From: Alnus glutinosa | Taxonomy: Eukaryota; Streptophyta; Magnoliopsida; Fagales; Betulaceae | Reading direction: 5' to 3' | Length of the DNA stretch: 64,000 nucleotides | Assembly: GCF_958979055.1 (NCBI RefSeq) | Contig: NC_084894.1 | Span: forward strand, 1,865,001 to 1,929,000 | Shown: piece by piece, positions 19,935 through 32,637 of the stretch | Position numbering within the stretch: position 1 is the first letter of the stretch | Layout of the letters: every line of letters starts with the position of its first letter | Made by a program: the position numbers and the translations under genes | Notes under the pieces: generated by a model | Told to the model about the DNA's origin: nothing | The model's database searches: none | The model's input: the letters and a program-made list of their open reading frames with translations, nothing else

Positions 19935-21545
19935 CGTGTATAGGAAAATCCGAGCCGAGGGTTCAATTTTTCCAATGGTGAAAAATTCGAAGCTGTGAAA
20001 ATCCGAGCCGAGGATAAATTCTCACCGAGGGTGAAATTCCAAGCTGAAAAAAACCCGACCCAAGAATAAATTCCGAGCCGAGGTTGAAAAATCCGAACCA
20101 TGAAAATCCGAGCCGAGGGTTCAATTTCCAGAGGGTGAAAAATCCGAAGTCGTGAAAATCCGAGTCAAGGATAAATCCGAGCCGAGGGTCCAATTTCACC
20201 GAGAGTGAAATCCGAGCCGAGGGTGAAAAATCCGAAGCTAAGAAAATCCGAGCCGAGGATGAAATTCCGAGCTGAAAAAAAACCCGACCCAAGAATAAAT
20301 TCCGAGCCGAGGTTGAAAAATCCGAACCATGAAAATCTGAGCCGAGGGTTCAATTTTCCCGAGGGTGAAAAATCCGAAGTCGTGAAAATCCGAGTCAAGG
20401 ATAAATCCGAACCGAGGGTCAAATTTCACCGAGAGTGAAATCCGAGCCGAGGGTCCAATTTCACCGAGAGTGAAATCCGAGCCGAGGGTGAAAAATCCGA
20501 AGCTATGAAAATCCGAGCCGAGGATAAATTCTGACCGAGGGTCAAATATCGAGCTGAAAAAAAATCCGAAGCTATGAAAATCCGAGCCGAGGATAAATTA
20601 TGACCGAGGGTCAAATATCGAGCTGAAAAAAAAAACCCGAACCAAGAATAAATTCCGAGCTGAAAAAAAACCCGACCCAAGAATAAATTCCGAGCCGAGG
20701 TTGAAAAATCCGAACCATGAAAATCTGAGCCGAGGGTTCAATTTTCCCGAGGGTGAAAAATCCGAAGTCGTGAAAATCCGAGTCAAGGATAAATCCGAGC
20801 CGAGGGTCGAATTTCACCGAGAGTGAAATCCGAGCCGAGGGTGAAAAATCCGAAGCTATGAAAATCCGAGCCGAGGATAAATTCTGACCGAGGGTCAAAT
20901 ATCGAGCTGAAAAAAAATCCGAAGCTATGAAAATCCGAGCCGAGGATAAATTATGACCGAGGGTCAAATATCGAGCTGAAAAAAAAAACCCGAACCAAGA
21001 ATAAATTCCGAGCTGAAAAAAAACCCGACCCAAGAATAAATTCCGAGCCGAGGTTGAAAAATCCGAACCATGAAAATCTGAGCCGAGGGTTCAATTTTCC
21101 CGAGGGTGAAAAATCCGAAGTCGTGAAAATCCGAGTCAAGGATAAATCCGAACCGAGGGTCCAATTTCACCGAGAGTGAAATCCGAGCCGAGGGTGAAAA
21201 ATCCGAAGCTATGAAAATCCGAGCCGAGGATAAATTCTGACCGAGGGTCAAATATCGAGCTGAAAAAAAAACCCGAACCAAGAATAAATTCCGAGCCGAG
21301 GTTGAAAAATCTGAAGCAATGAAAATCCGAGCTGGGGGTGAAAAATCCGAACCATGAAAATCTGAGCCGAGGGTTCAATTTTCCCGAGGGTGAAAAATCC
21401 GAAGTCGTGAAAATCCGAGTCAAGGATAAATCCGAGCCGAGGGTCCAATTTCACCGAGAGTGAAATCCGAGCCGAGGGTGAAAAATCCGAGCCAAGGGTA
21501 AATACGACCGAGGCTCCAATTTTCCCGAGGATAAAAATCTGAGAC
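19935..21545. repeat. Tandem array 1 of the LTR element (CCGAGCCGAGG family)
   Basis: Dozens of short variants of GAAAATCCGAGCCGAGG-type units alternate with AAATTC/GGGTGAAA pieces. A higher-order repeat of 353 bp is visible: the stretch from about 20598 recurs at 20951 with the same order of variants. The open minus-strand frames here (repeated GFFNLGSEF-like peptides) are a by-product of repeat lengths and have no known domain. Confidence 0.9.
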
Positions 21546-22264
21546 GAAGATAAATTCAGAGCTGTGGAAACATTCCAAGCCAAGGGAGCAATCCAATCGA
21601 GGCTCAATGCACCACTTCATCGAATATTGAGATAAGTTTACTCTTTGCATTTTCGTTTATGCTAGCCTACTCATAAATTTTTAGACAATCAAATATATCT
21701 CATGCATTGATCGGTGAAATTTAAAATTAACTTCTCACTACAACAGACAAAAAATTCTTCAAGTCTAACAATTGGGGGGTACTCACAAACTTTTCCTCCG
21801 GTAGTACAAAACAAATATCCTAAACTTTCATACTTAGCTAACAATTAGCTAAGTATAAAAGTTGGGGGGTACCAACTCGGTAAAATAGAGAAAACTGAAA
21901 CAGAAGACTATATCAAATCGCATGATTGAATCTTAGTGCAATTTTGCATACTTTGCATTAATAAATTGTTAATTGCTAGATTCTGCTGCATATATGCATA
22001 CTTATGTGCCTTTTAGACACAATCAAGGCTAATATTTCATACCAGAGGTCTCTATCTAGCGAGATCAGAAAATTCTGAAAAAATACTCATGCTTTGTCAA
22101 GCTTCTCCAACGCAGGTCTTCCTTGGCTACAAAAGTCAAGAGCTCGTCAAGAGGGCCCGTCGAGAGAATTTTGATGACAACCAACTAAAGAATATTTTTT
22201 GGAAGACAGGTGGCGTCCAGAAGACCCTGTGTTGCATACTAAAACGCAAAAAGCCATCACAAAC

Positions 22265-23030
22265 TCTGAGACTTGGATCACGTTGAGGGGATTCAAGTCG
22301 CAGAAATGCCGAGACTTGAATCACGTTGAGGGGATTCAAGTCGTTCAAGCTCCGAGTTTTGAATCACATTGAGGGGATTCAAACCGGACCAATGCCGAGA
22401 CTTGAATCACGTTGAGGGGATTCAAGTCGGTCAAGCTCCGAGTTTTGAATCACGTTGAGGGGATTCAAACCGGACCAATGCCGAGGCTTGAATCACGTTG
22501 AGGGGATTCAAGTCGTTCAAGCTCCGAGTTTTGAATCACGTTGAGGGGATTCAAACCGGACCAATGCCGAGGCTTGAATCACGTTGAGGGGATTCAGGTC
22601 GTTCAAGCTCCGAGTTTTGAATCACGTTGAGGGGATTCAAACCGGACCAATACCGAGGCTTGAATCACGTTGAGGGGATTCAAGTCGTTCAAGTTCCGAG
22701 ATTTGAATCACGTTGAGGGGATTCAAACCGGACCAATGCCGAGGCTTGAATCACGTTGAGGGGATTCAAGTCGTTCAAGCTCCGAGTTTTGAATCACGTT
22801 GAGGGGATTCAAACCGGACCAATGCCGAGGCTTGAATCACGTTGAGGGGATTCAGGTCGTTCAAGCTCCAAGTTTTGAATCACGTTGAGGGGATTCAAAC
22901 CGGACCAATACCGAGGCTTGAATCACGTTGAGGGGATTCAAGTCGTTCAAGTTCCGAGATTTGAATCACGTTGAGGGGATTCAAATTGGACAAATGCCGA
23001 GGCTTGAATCACGTTGAGGGGATTCAAGCA
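22265..23030. repeat. Tandem array 2 of the LTR element (ATCACGTTGAGGGGATTCAA family)
   Basis: A ~43-bp unit containing ATCACGTTGAGGGGATTCAA is repeated about 17 times. It is organised as alternating ~86-bp dimers (GACCAATGCCGAGGCTTGA half and GTTCAAGCTCCGAGTTTTGA half). It is unrelated to arrays 1 and 3. Confidence 0.92.
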
Positions 23031-23299
23031 CTACAACCTCATCCTGCCTCGAGATTACTCGGCACGATTTGAGCGCAAAAAAGCCTCGACACCAGTCAGA
23101 GCATCCAAAGCCTCAGCCAAGGCTCTAAACATCATCAAACGCCAACAACCACATTTGCTTGGAAATCAGCTTATCAACTCAGGTTTGCAAACTAATTATT
23201 ATTTGATACATATATACATCTGTTCTAATACATTTCAAGGATCCGGCTTCGGCAAAAGTCATCACAACAAAACAAACAGGGAGACAACCCTTACAAAAG

Positions 23300-24165
23300 A
23301 AAATGTCTCCGAGGAAAAAAATTTTCCGGGACTAAAAAAGTCTCCAAGATGAAAAATTTTCCAAGTCTGAAAATGTCTCTGAGACAAAAAATTTTCCGAG
23401 GCTGAAAAAGTCTCCGAGACAAAAAATTTTCCTAGACTGAAAATGTTTTTGAGACAAAAAATTTTCCAAGTCTGAAAATGTCTCCTAGACAAAAAATTTT
23501 CCGAGACTAAAAAAGTCTCCGAGACCAAAAATTTTCCTAGACTGAAAATGTCTTTGAGACAAAAATTTTTCCAAGTCTGAAAATGTCTCCTAGACAAAAA
23601 ATTTTCCGAGACTAAAAAAGTCTCCGAGACAAAAAAATTTTCGAGACTAAAAAAGTCCCCGAGATGAAAAATTTTCCTAGTCTGAAAATGTCTCTAAGAC
23701 AAAAAATTTTCCGAGACTGAAAAAGTCTCCGAGACAAAAAAATTTTCCTAGACTGAAAATGTCTTTGAGACAAAAAATTTTCCGAGTCTGAAAATGTCTC
23801 CTAGACAAAAAAAATTTCCGGGACTAAAAAAGTCTTCGAGATGAAAAATTTTCCAAGTCTGAAAATGTCTCTGAGACAAAAAATTTTCCGAGGCTAAAAA
23901 AGTCTCCGAGACAAAAAATTTTCCTAGACTGAAAATGTCTTTGAGACAAAAAAATTTTCAAGTCTGAAAATGTCTCCTAGACAAAATTTCCCGAGACTAA
24001 AAAAGTCTCTACAAAAAATTTTCCGAGACTAAAAAAGTCTTCGAGACGAAAAAATTTTCAAGTCAAAAAAAAATGTCTCCGAGACAAAAAAATTTTCAAG
24101 TCTAAAAATGTCTCCGAGACGAAAAATTTTCAGAGACAAAAAGTCTCCGAGACATATTTTTCCGG
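23300..24165. repeat. Tandem array 3 of the LTR element (TCTCCGAGACAAAAAATTTTCC family)
   Basis: About 25 units of roughly 35 bp, each with GTCTCCGAGAC and AAAAATTTTCC. The GTCT...AGAC and AAAATTTT parts are self-complementary, so transcripts could form many small hairpins. Confidence 0.9.
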
Positions 24166-24254
24166 GACAAAAATAGCCCCATCTGCAAATACAAAAGAAG
24201 ATTCCCAATGCCCGACCAGTTGGACAAATCAGCCAATGGGAATCGGGGGGTATC

Positions 24255-24760
24255 TGTTAGGAAAATTATCATCCCTCAGGCAAATGTGCCTATACTCGAA
24301 CCAGGGCCCAGTTGATATTGCTGGCCCAACTTGACCCACTCAATCATTAGGGCCTAATAGAGTCCTATAACATCTTGAAGGCTATATTTGGAACACATGT
24401 GATAAATACATTATCCCATGAGGAGTAAGTGTCCCACTTTCCCACTCTCCCACTCAACCTCTATCTCATCCCACTAAGGGTCCCACTCAGCCATGACATG
24501 AAGGTGGAACAATGCGGTTGAGAACTATGTGCCTATAAATAGGCTGCTACCCCAGGTACAAAATACACTTTGAATATGTGCTAAAAATATACAAAACTCT
24601 CGACTCTCGATACTCTCCAAAATTGCCCACTGACTTAGGCATCGGAGAGGGGACGTCGGGAGACCCCCCCTCTGACGCATTGTTTGTTCTTCCTTGCAGA
24701 TTACGAAGAACATGGCGAATCAAAGATCTACACGTCACCGGACTGAAAACTGTTCTAACA
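24255..24760 (+). repeat. Right LTR
   Basis: 506 bp, about 99% identical to the left LTR by eye. It is followed by the target repeat GTGAT. Confidence 0.95.
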
Positions 24761-25410
24761 GTGATATTGGGTTAGATACTAGTACTTATTAGCATTGAAA
24801 AAACATTTCACTTTTTTAGTTTTTGGGTAGAGATTGGAATGGAAAATGCAAGATATTTCACTATTGAGGATTCCAAAAGTTTTCTTTTTGTTAAAAAAGT
24901 GAAGATAGAAATTAAAGTCACGATGACTTGAGATCCAAGCTTGTACTATTATAGGAGCAAGCACGTTCTTGTCCATCCAACACATTACCGTCGTACTTTC
25001 AATATGTATTGAAATGACGGCAAAGTGTAAAGGGTTTGAAAACATTACTTTTATTCTGATACTTTATTAAACCATCACTTATCTAAAATGTAAAATTGAT
25101 AAAAAAATAAATAAATTTAATCATTTAATTAATATCTTAAAAGCGAGGCTCAAAGTAAGGCGCACATATAAATCTTTTATATCTTAAGTATATAAAATTT
25201 ATATGAAATTGCAGGTAGGATAAAGGATGGCAATAATTAATGGAGATGTCGCAGTTGATCAATATCATAACTATAAGGTATGGTGCACATAATAAAAAAT
25301 TAAAGAACATATATGTCACTTGTATTTTGATCACTTTTCTAATGGTTTAACCCAGTTTAAGGTTCGTGACAATTTGATAACAATTTTGTTCTTCATATTA
25401 TATATTATAG

Positions 25411-25500
<90 letters not shown>

Positions 25501-26429
25501 TAGCTAGCTACTTTCTTGCATAAAAATACAGATAAAATAAAAAGATAATAAATAGGGTACAATCAAAATATACATGCACTACAAGAAATTTGATCATTAA
25601 CGGCCACATTATTAGCAGCCAACGCATAGTGGTCGCTAATAATACACTATTAGCGGCCAAACACAATTGGCCACTAATAGTTGCCGTTATTTGTAAACTA
25701 TTAGTGGCCACCTAATTGTGGTCACTAAAAATGGCCGCTAATAACTTGATGGGGAGTTGCGGGAAATTTCGAGAAACTATTAGTGGCGATTACTGCCGCC
25801 GCTAATAATAAAACTATTAGCGGCCACTTTTTTATATGGCCGCTAATAATCCATTATTAGTGACCACTTTTTTGGCCGCTAATAGTTTCCCGGAATTTCC
25901 CTCAACTCCCCCGCCAAGTTATTAGTGGCCACTTTTTTATATGGCCGCTAATAATATTTTTACTTTTTTCTTTTTTCTTTTTTCATTTTTTTTTCTTTAT
26001 GTTTTCAAAATTTTCATTTTTTTTTTGTTTTTATTTTAAATATATATTTTTCATTCTTTTTTTTTTCTTTAATTTTTTTAATTTGTTTGTAAAAAATATT
26101 TTTTTAAAAAAAAAATTTGGTTTTTTTAAAATAATAAAAAGAAAAGTCAATTTTTGGTTTTTCTATCAACAAAAAAAACAATTGTTCTTTTTCCTTTTTT
26201 TTTTTTTTAAAAAAAATAAAGATTAATAGAAAACTAGTTTTTCTTTTTTTATTTTTTATTTTTTATTTTTTTTTTAAAAAAATTGTTTTCCAGGAAACTA
26301 TTAGGGGCCAAAAAAGTGGCCGCTAATAATTGATTATTAGCGGCCACTTTTTTATATGGCCGCTAATAATGGATTATTAGCGGCCACTTATATGGCCACT
26401 AATAATATTTTTACTTTTTTTCTTTTTTC

Positions 26430-26472
<43 letters not shown>

Positions 26473-26657
26473 AAATTTTCAGTTTTTTTTGTTTTTCTAT
26501 AGTTTTTTTAATTTGTTTGTAAAAAATTGGTTTTTTTTTTTTTTTTTTTTTTTAAAAAAAAGAAGTTAATTTTTGGTTTTTCTTTCAACAAAACAAAAAA
26601 AAAATCTTTCTTTTTCCTTTTTTTTTTTTTTAAAAAAAATAATAATAGAAAACTAGG

Positions 26658-26688
<31 letters not shown>

Positions 26689-26754
26689 TTGTTTTCATAA
26701 TTAATGCACTATGGTCGACCAGTTGGTTTATCAATCATATTAATTGATCAAACC

Positions 26755-28372
26755 TTCATTGTGTGAAGTCTGATCAGTCGAACTCTATCACGATCGATCA
26801 AATGATCTATCGATCCTATTGGTCTATTAAGATCGATCGAATGATTTATTGATCGATCACGATCGATTGGATGATCTATTGGTCCTATTGATTGATTAGG
26901 ATCGATCGGATGATCTATCGGTCCTATTGATCGATCACGATCGATTGGATGATCTATCGATCCTATTGGTCTATCAAGATCGATCGAATGATCTATCGAT
27001 CCTATTGATTGATCATGATCGATCAGATGATCTATCAGTCCTATTGATCGATCACGATCGATCGGATGATCTATCGGTCCTATTGATTGATCAACATCGA
27101 TTGGATGATCTATCGATCCTATTGGTCTATCAAGATCGATCGGATGATCTATCAATTCTATTGATCGATCACGATCGATCGATCTATTGATCTATCACGA
27201 TCGATTTGATGATCTATCAATCCTATAGGTCTATCAAGATAGATCGGATGATCTATCGATCCTATAGGTCTATCAAGATCGATCAGATGATCTATCGATC
27301 CTATTGATCGATCGAATTATCTATCAATCCTATTGATCGATCACAATCAATCCATAGGATCGATAGATCATCCAATCAATCTTGATAGACCTATAGGATC
27401 GATCGATCCTGGATGATCTATCGATCCTATTGATCAATCTTGATAGACCAATAGGATCCATAAATCATCCGATCAATTGTGATGGATCAATATGACTGAT
27501 AGATCATCCGATCGATCGTGATGGATCAATAGGATCGATAGATCATCCGAATGATCTTGATAGACCAATAGGATCCATAGATCATCCCATCGATCGTGAC
27601 GGATCAATATGACCGATCAATCGTGATGGATCAATAGGATCGATAGATCATCTGATCGATTGTGATTGATCAATGGGATCGATAGATCATCAGATCGATC
27701 GTGATTGATCAATAGGATCGATAGATCATTCAATCGATTGTGATGGATCAATAGGATTGATAGATCATCCGATCGATCATGATGGATCAATAGGATCGAT
27801 AGATCATACGATCAATCGTGATGGATCAATAGGACCAATAGATCATTAGATCGGCCTTGATCAAGCAATAGGATCGATAGATCATCCGATCGATCGTGAT
27901 AGATCAATAGCATTGATAGATCATCCGATCAATCGTGATCGATCAATAGGATCAATAGATCATCCGATCAATCTTGATAGACCAATAGGATTCATAGATC
28001 ATCCGATCGATCGTGATGGCTCAATAGGATCGATAAATCATCTGATCGATTGTGATTAATCAATAGAATCGATAGATCATCCGATCGATTGTGATGGATC
28101 AATAGGATCGATAGATCATCTGATCGATCATGATTGATCAATAGGATCGATAGATCATCCGATCGATCGTGATGGATCAATAGGACCAACAGATCATTAG
28201 ATCGGCCTTGATCAATCAATAGGATCGATAGATCATCCGATCGATCAATAGGATGGATAGATCATTCGATCAATCTTGATTGACCAATAGGATCGATAGA
28301 TCATCCAATCGATCTTGATAGACCAATAGGATCGACAGATCATCCGATCGATCGTGATCGATCAATAGATTT
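26755..28372. repeat. Inverted 39-bp satellite inside the CACTA element
   Basis: A 39-bp unit (GATCGATCGGATGATCTATC plus CTATTGGTCTATCAA-like) is repeated about 15 times from 26755 to 27345. It then recurs in reverse orientation about 26 times from 27345 to 28372. Because 39 is a multiple of three, open frames of 13-residue repeats appear on both strands (26748-27190, 27992-28219). I regard these as by-products. Confidence 0.92.
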
Positions 28373-28597
28373 AATCATTTAAAAAATTTTACGATTAAAA
28401 TTTTATTTTACTTTTTTTTTTAAGTCTTTCTTGGAATAAAAATATGAACTTATTATTATTTTTTTTTTTTAAAAAAAAGATTTAATCATTTAAAAAAATC
28501 ACTTTTTTATAATTTTTTTTTTTGGAAATTATTAACAGACTTTTTGTCATATAACAAAAAAAAAAGTTTTTAATTTTTAATTTTTTAAATCCTATTT

Positions 28598-28602
<5 letters not shown>

Positions 28603-28664
<62 letters not shown>
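28603..28664. repeat. (AT)n microsatellite in the CACTA element
   Basis: About 31 AT dinucleotides directly before the second subterminal repeat block. Confidence 0.9.
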
Positions 28665-28666
<2 letters not shown>

Positions 28667-30868
28667 CGGTGAGATATAAATTATTAGCGGCAACTAAAGT
28701 CGCCGCTAATAATAAAACTATTAGCCGCCAAAAAAGTGGCCGCTAATAATTGATTATTAGCGGCCACTTTTTTATATGGCCGCTAATAGCGAACTAATTT
28801 GTCAATTTTTTTTTTTCAGGGTGTCGCCGCTATTGACCACTTATCAACGGCGACATTTCAATGTGGCGCTGATAATGTATTTATCAACTGATACTAAAAC
28901 AGCTGGCGCGTGTTATTTGCGGGATTTGAAATTTTGGGCCGATTTATTTCCTTTTCCCTCCTCCTCTTTCTTTCTCCTCCGGCACACAGTTGACTCCCTT
29001 ATGCTTAAGGTCTTTTTTTTTTTTTTTTTTGAAATCACGCATGCCCTTTCTTGTTCTTTTCGATCTTATTTTTATTTTCTTCCTTCTCCCCTGACTTCCT
29101 TCTTTCCGTTATTTTCTTTTCTTCCACCGAGAGACCGAGAGAGGGAGATCGGAGAGGGAGGCCGAGAGAGCTGGAGAGAGAGCTGGAAAGAGAACTGGAG
29201 AGAACCTGAGAGAGACACGCGGTGGACTAGCCACCATTGGGGGTGGAAGACGGCGCCAGAGGCCAGTGGGTCATGGCCCGAGGCCGGTAAAGCCAAGGGA
29301 CGTCTTTTTCCGGCGTTTTCTCAGCACCCAAACATGGAGCAATTCATTTTTCGGTAAGTAGGGCTTTGATTTCCATTTTTTTAGTTTGTTTTGGAAAGAT
29401 TTTGTAGAGAAACCATATGGGTATCATGATTTTGGGTTTTATTTTGTGTGGATTTCGGTGACACCGAATGGGTATTGTTGGATCCTTTTGGATTTGTAAA
29501 TGTTGAAGTTTTTGGGTTGATTGTACAAGATTTTTCTGTAAGACTAAATGGGTATTGAAATTTTCTTTTGGGTTTTCCTGCACTTTTTTGCTGATTTTTC
29601 GGGCATTTCTCTGGATGTTTTGGTTAACTTACTGCACATTTTGGTCTTGTTGATGATTCCTTACTATATGTGATTAGGTTCAATTAGATCTATTGTTGAT
29701 TAATTACAAACAGTGCAATTACGGGGCTGATTGTAGGATATTATTGGATGTGTGTGTAATTGGAGAGGATCTTCACTTTCTGATTGGTTGTTGAGAAAAC
29801 TGAAACAAGAGGACAAGATTAGGAAATTGATTTATTGATTTTCCGTAGCAGGCTCTATATTTGGAAATAATAATGTTTTGGGTTTGCAAAATTATTATCA
29901 AAATCTAATTTTAGTAAGCTTAAGCATGATTTGTTATTTTCATATATGAAAAAGAAAAAAGAACCAAGTACATCCTTGATGTTGTGAGCCATGCTGAAAC
30001 TGCTGTGCTTTTCACATAGTTATCATGGAAGAAAATTATTTTAAGGTTGGGCAAAACTTGAAGCACGAGATTTCCTTTTTCAAGCAGAATTGAACCATTC
30101 TATTTCATGGGGCAATTTTTAGATGCATATTTTGAGCAAAATATGTCCTGGAATTTTGTTTTTTCTTCATTTTTTGTAGAGGCTAGAAAGTTATTACAAG
30201 CAGAATTACAAGGACTACTTTGAGTTCGTGGAAGGATCTTTGAAGGGGAAAGAGGAGCTTTCAAAATCAGAAAAGGGTATTCATGATTAGCTTCAAAATA
30301 ACAAATGAAACTATTATAAGCTGCTTAAAAGATGTTCTTGGTGACAACAATTGAACTTTACTGCATCTTTTATTAGACCAATGTGATGGCTGATGGAATA
30401 GAATTTTATCTTGGGTTCATGGTATGCCATTGTCAAGTAGATCTGGTTTCAATACTATTTGGCTCACATTCGAATTATATATATAGCCAATAGTTGAAAA
30501 ATGTTTAGTAACTCCTGCTTGGTTGAATTGAGAAAAGCATAGAAGTTTACATGAAAATCCAAATCAAATTATTTGGGTATAGATCGATTACAAGCTGAGT
30601 GAGTAATCATTTGTTGTTTAAAGCTTATATAAACTTTTTGCTTTGTTGTTTATCTCTCCCTAGATCAATATTGAAATGTTCATTCATATGATTATGTTGG
30701 CAGCTTGGACTTGCGGAGAAGAACATTTTGAACTATGAATTTGATTTGGTGGCCTTGAACCCTCGTGATGCTAATACAAACAATACTACTACTTTGTTCT
30801 CGGATGACACAAATGACAAGTCTCACAGGAGCACCAATCCTAAGATGGGATTGTCAACCCATCAGGAA

Positions 30869-31401
30869 TAGGGGTGGGCAAATTATCCGCCTACCGCCTA
30901 CCGACTCATTACCGAACCGAACCGAACTGAACCGCCATCGACCGCCTACCGACTTTAACCGACTAATTTTGGTTCGGTAGTCGGTATAAAATTTTATTCC
31001 GAAAGCCGAATCGGCAGCCGAACCGAACAGCATTCTATTCCGACCGATTAACTGAATCGACATAAAACGAAACGACGTCGTTTTAGTAAGAACGAAACGT
31101 ATGATCATTTTTTTTTTTTTTTTTTCCTTTAAAAAAATCAAAACGACGTCGTTTCATTACCCATTTTAACTGAATGTTAATCGATTTAACCGACCGCCTA
31201 TTAACCGCCTTACCAACTTAACCGACCGCCTATTAACCGCTTTACCGATTAAACCGACCGCCTATTAACCGCTTAACCGACTTAACCGACCACCTATTAA
31301 CCGCTTAACCGAAATAAATTCACCGACTACATTCCGACAAAAGTCGGTTAACCGACAGAATTAACTGACTTAATTGTCTATCGAACCGACGCCTACCCCT
31401 A
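30869..31401. mobile_element. hAT-type MITE nested in a captured exon
   Basis: The ends are TAGGGGTGGGC and, reversed, TAGGGGTAGGCG. An 8-bp repeat, ATCAGGAA, flanks it (30861-30868, 31402-31409). The 533-bp body contains CCGACCGCCTATTAACCGC tandem repeats and two AAACGACGTCGTTT palindromes (about 31070 and 31141). Removing it restores the exon reading frame. Confidence 0.92.
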
Positions 31402-31673
31402 ATCAGGAAGATGAGGTGAGTGTACTATGGGCTTGGAATTTGGTTGCTCAAAATTATAAGATCTCCTCTGCGTTATGAATTAATTGATTTGTGAATTGTG
31501 ACAATGGTTGGCCCTAATGACAATGGAATGTATATAAATTGTGATTGATTGTATCAATTCGAGATTTACTTTACAGGTTTAGTTATTGCTTTCAAAATCT
31601 GGTTTTTGAACATTAGTTTGTTTTTGGTTTTATTATCTGGCTTGGTATCACGGCAATAGGCTCAAATATCTCC

Positions 31674-31675
31674 CC

Positions 31676-31706
<31 letters not shown>
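31674..31706. repeat. Poly-C / CA tract
   Basis: About 19 C followed by a CA run, inside the CACTA element. Further microsatellites in the element are (CA)n at 32254-32285 and (AT)n at 32594-32632. Confidence 0.85.
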
Positions 31707-32250
31707 AACAAAACAAAGAATGAACACTAGGAAATTTGTTGGGTATACTGCAACTCATGTAATCATTTTGATGCTGCCAGAATCAAGATTCTATCATTTT
31801 TGGCTTACCATATGTATGATTTTTGTCTAATCCTTTCTTAGGTTGGTTGACATGGTCCATCATGATTTATTGTTGGCTGATCAATATTCAAAGTTGAAGG
31901 TGAGTGATGTTAAGTTTTCTTTGATTAGCTGTATTGGCAATGAAGATGAACTAAGGTTGTGGTTAAATTATTCAAATGACTTAATGGTTGTGGTTGGACA
32001 GAAATGCTCATTTTTCTCAAATTTCAATTGATAATCTATACTGTAAATGAGAGTTTGGATTATTACCAACTTATGGGATGAAATGAAAGGAATGGGGTGA
32101 TCTGTGCTGCCCAATAGTGTTAAATGAAAGGAATTCAACTTTTAAGTAACTAAAAGAAATGCAAAGTGGCTAATTTTATGTTATTCGGTTTTCTGATTGC
32201 ACTTTATAAATTACTAAGACATATTAGAGAGTGCCTAGAAACAAAAACAC

Positions 32251-32299
<49 letters not shown>

Positions 32300-32588
32300 C
32301 AGTTTTAGGATACTAAAGTAAATATATTGTGTTGGATTATGGTTAGCTTCTGACTGAGCTTGAATTGTATTAAGTTCCCCATCTATTTGTATGTTTTATT
32401 ATTTTTTTTTCTTGTGTATAAATTACGAAATATATACGAAATTTGTGTATAAATTACTAATGGCATATTAAAAAAATTAATTAATTTTTTTTAATTTTTT
32501 TTTAGGGTATATTTGCTCTCATTTAGAATTTCTACATTGCAATATGCATGTAAAGATTTAATTCATAAGTAAGGATGGGTGGATTTGA

Positions 32589-32637
<49 letters not shown>

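Larger units (their letters stand above)
19190..24760 (+). mobile_element. Non-autonomous LTR retrotransposon in intron 2 of copy 2
   Basis: Two 506-bp LTRs (19190-19695 and 24255-24760) begin TGTTAG and end CTAACA. The 5-bp target repeat GTGAT flanks the whole (19185-19189, 24761-24765). Directly after the left LTR comes a primer-binding-type sequence, TGGCGCCGTCTGTGGGAA, and a G-rich purine tract (GGGAATCGGGGGG) precedes the right LTR. I count four differences between the LTRs, all C/T, so the insertion is young. The 4.6-kb interior has no gag or pol; it is largely three tandem-repeat arrays. This resembles LARD-type elements mobilised by a partner. Confidence 0.95.
30180..31950 (+). pseudogene. 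Exon-like host gene fragments captured by the CACTA element
   Basis: Three segments look like plant exons. 30180-30276, after TTTTTTGTAG and before GTATTC, reads RLESYYKQNYKDYFEFVEGS and onward. 30704-30868 reads LGLAEKNILNYEFDLVALNP and onward, and resumes after the nested hAT at 31402-31414 as DE before GTGAGT. 31841-31901, after TTCTTAG, reads LVDMVHHDLLLADQYSKLK. The first two do not join in phase, so at least one exon is missing or they are from different genes. I do not recognise the source gene. Confidence 0.55.

Noticed and set aside
19913..21650. Many overlapping minus-strand frames rich in GFF/SARIF repeats
   Set aside because: Read-through of the CCGAGCCGAGG tandem array of the LTR element; no domain and the same peptide repeats with the array period.
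22265..24165. Possible CRISPR-like arrays of regular repeats
   Set aside because: Units are contiguous tandem repeats without unique spacers, inside a plant LTR element.
26748..28219. Open frames of 13-residue repeats (IDHPIDxDRPIGS-like) on both strands
   Set aside because: They arise because the satellite unit is 39 bp, a multiple of three; both strands and several frames are open, there is no gene context, and the array lies inside a transposon.
28776..29357. A 193-aa frame with a GAGAGA-rich stretch
   Set aside because: It starts in a CACTA subterminal repeat and runs through poly-T and purine repeats; the 29130-29355 part may be a captured 5' leader but not a protein I can support.
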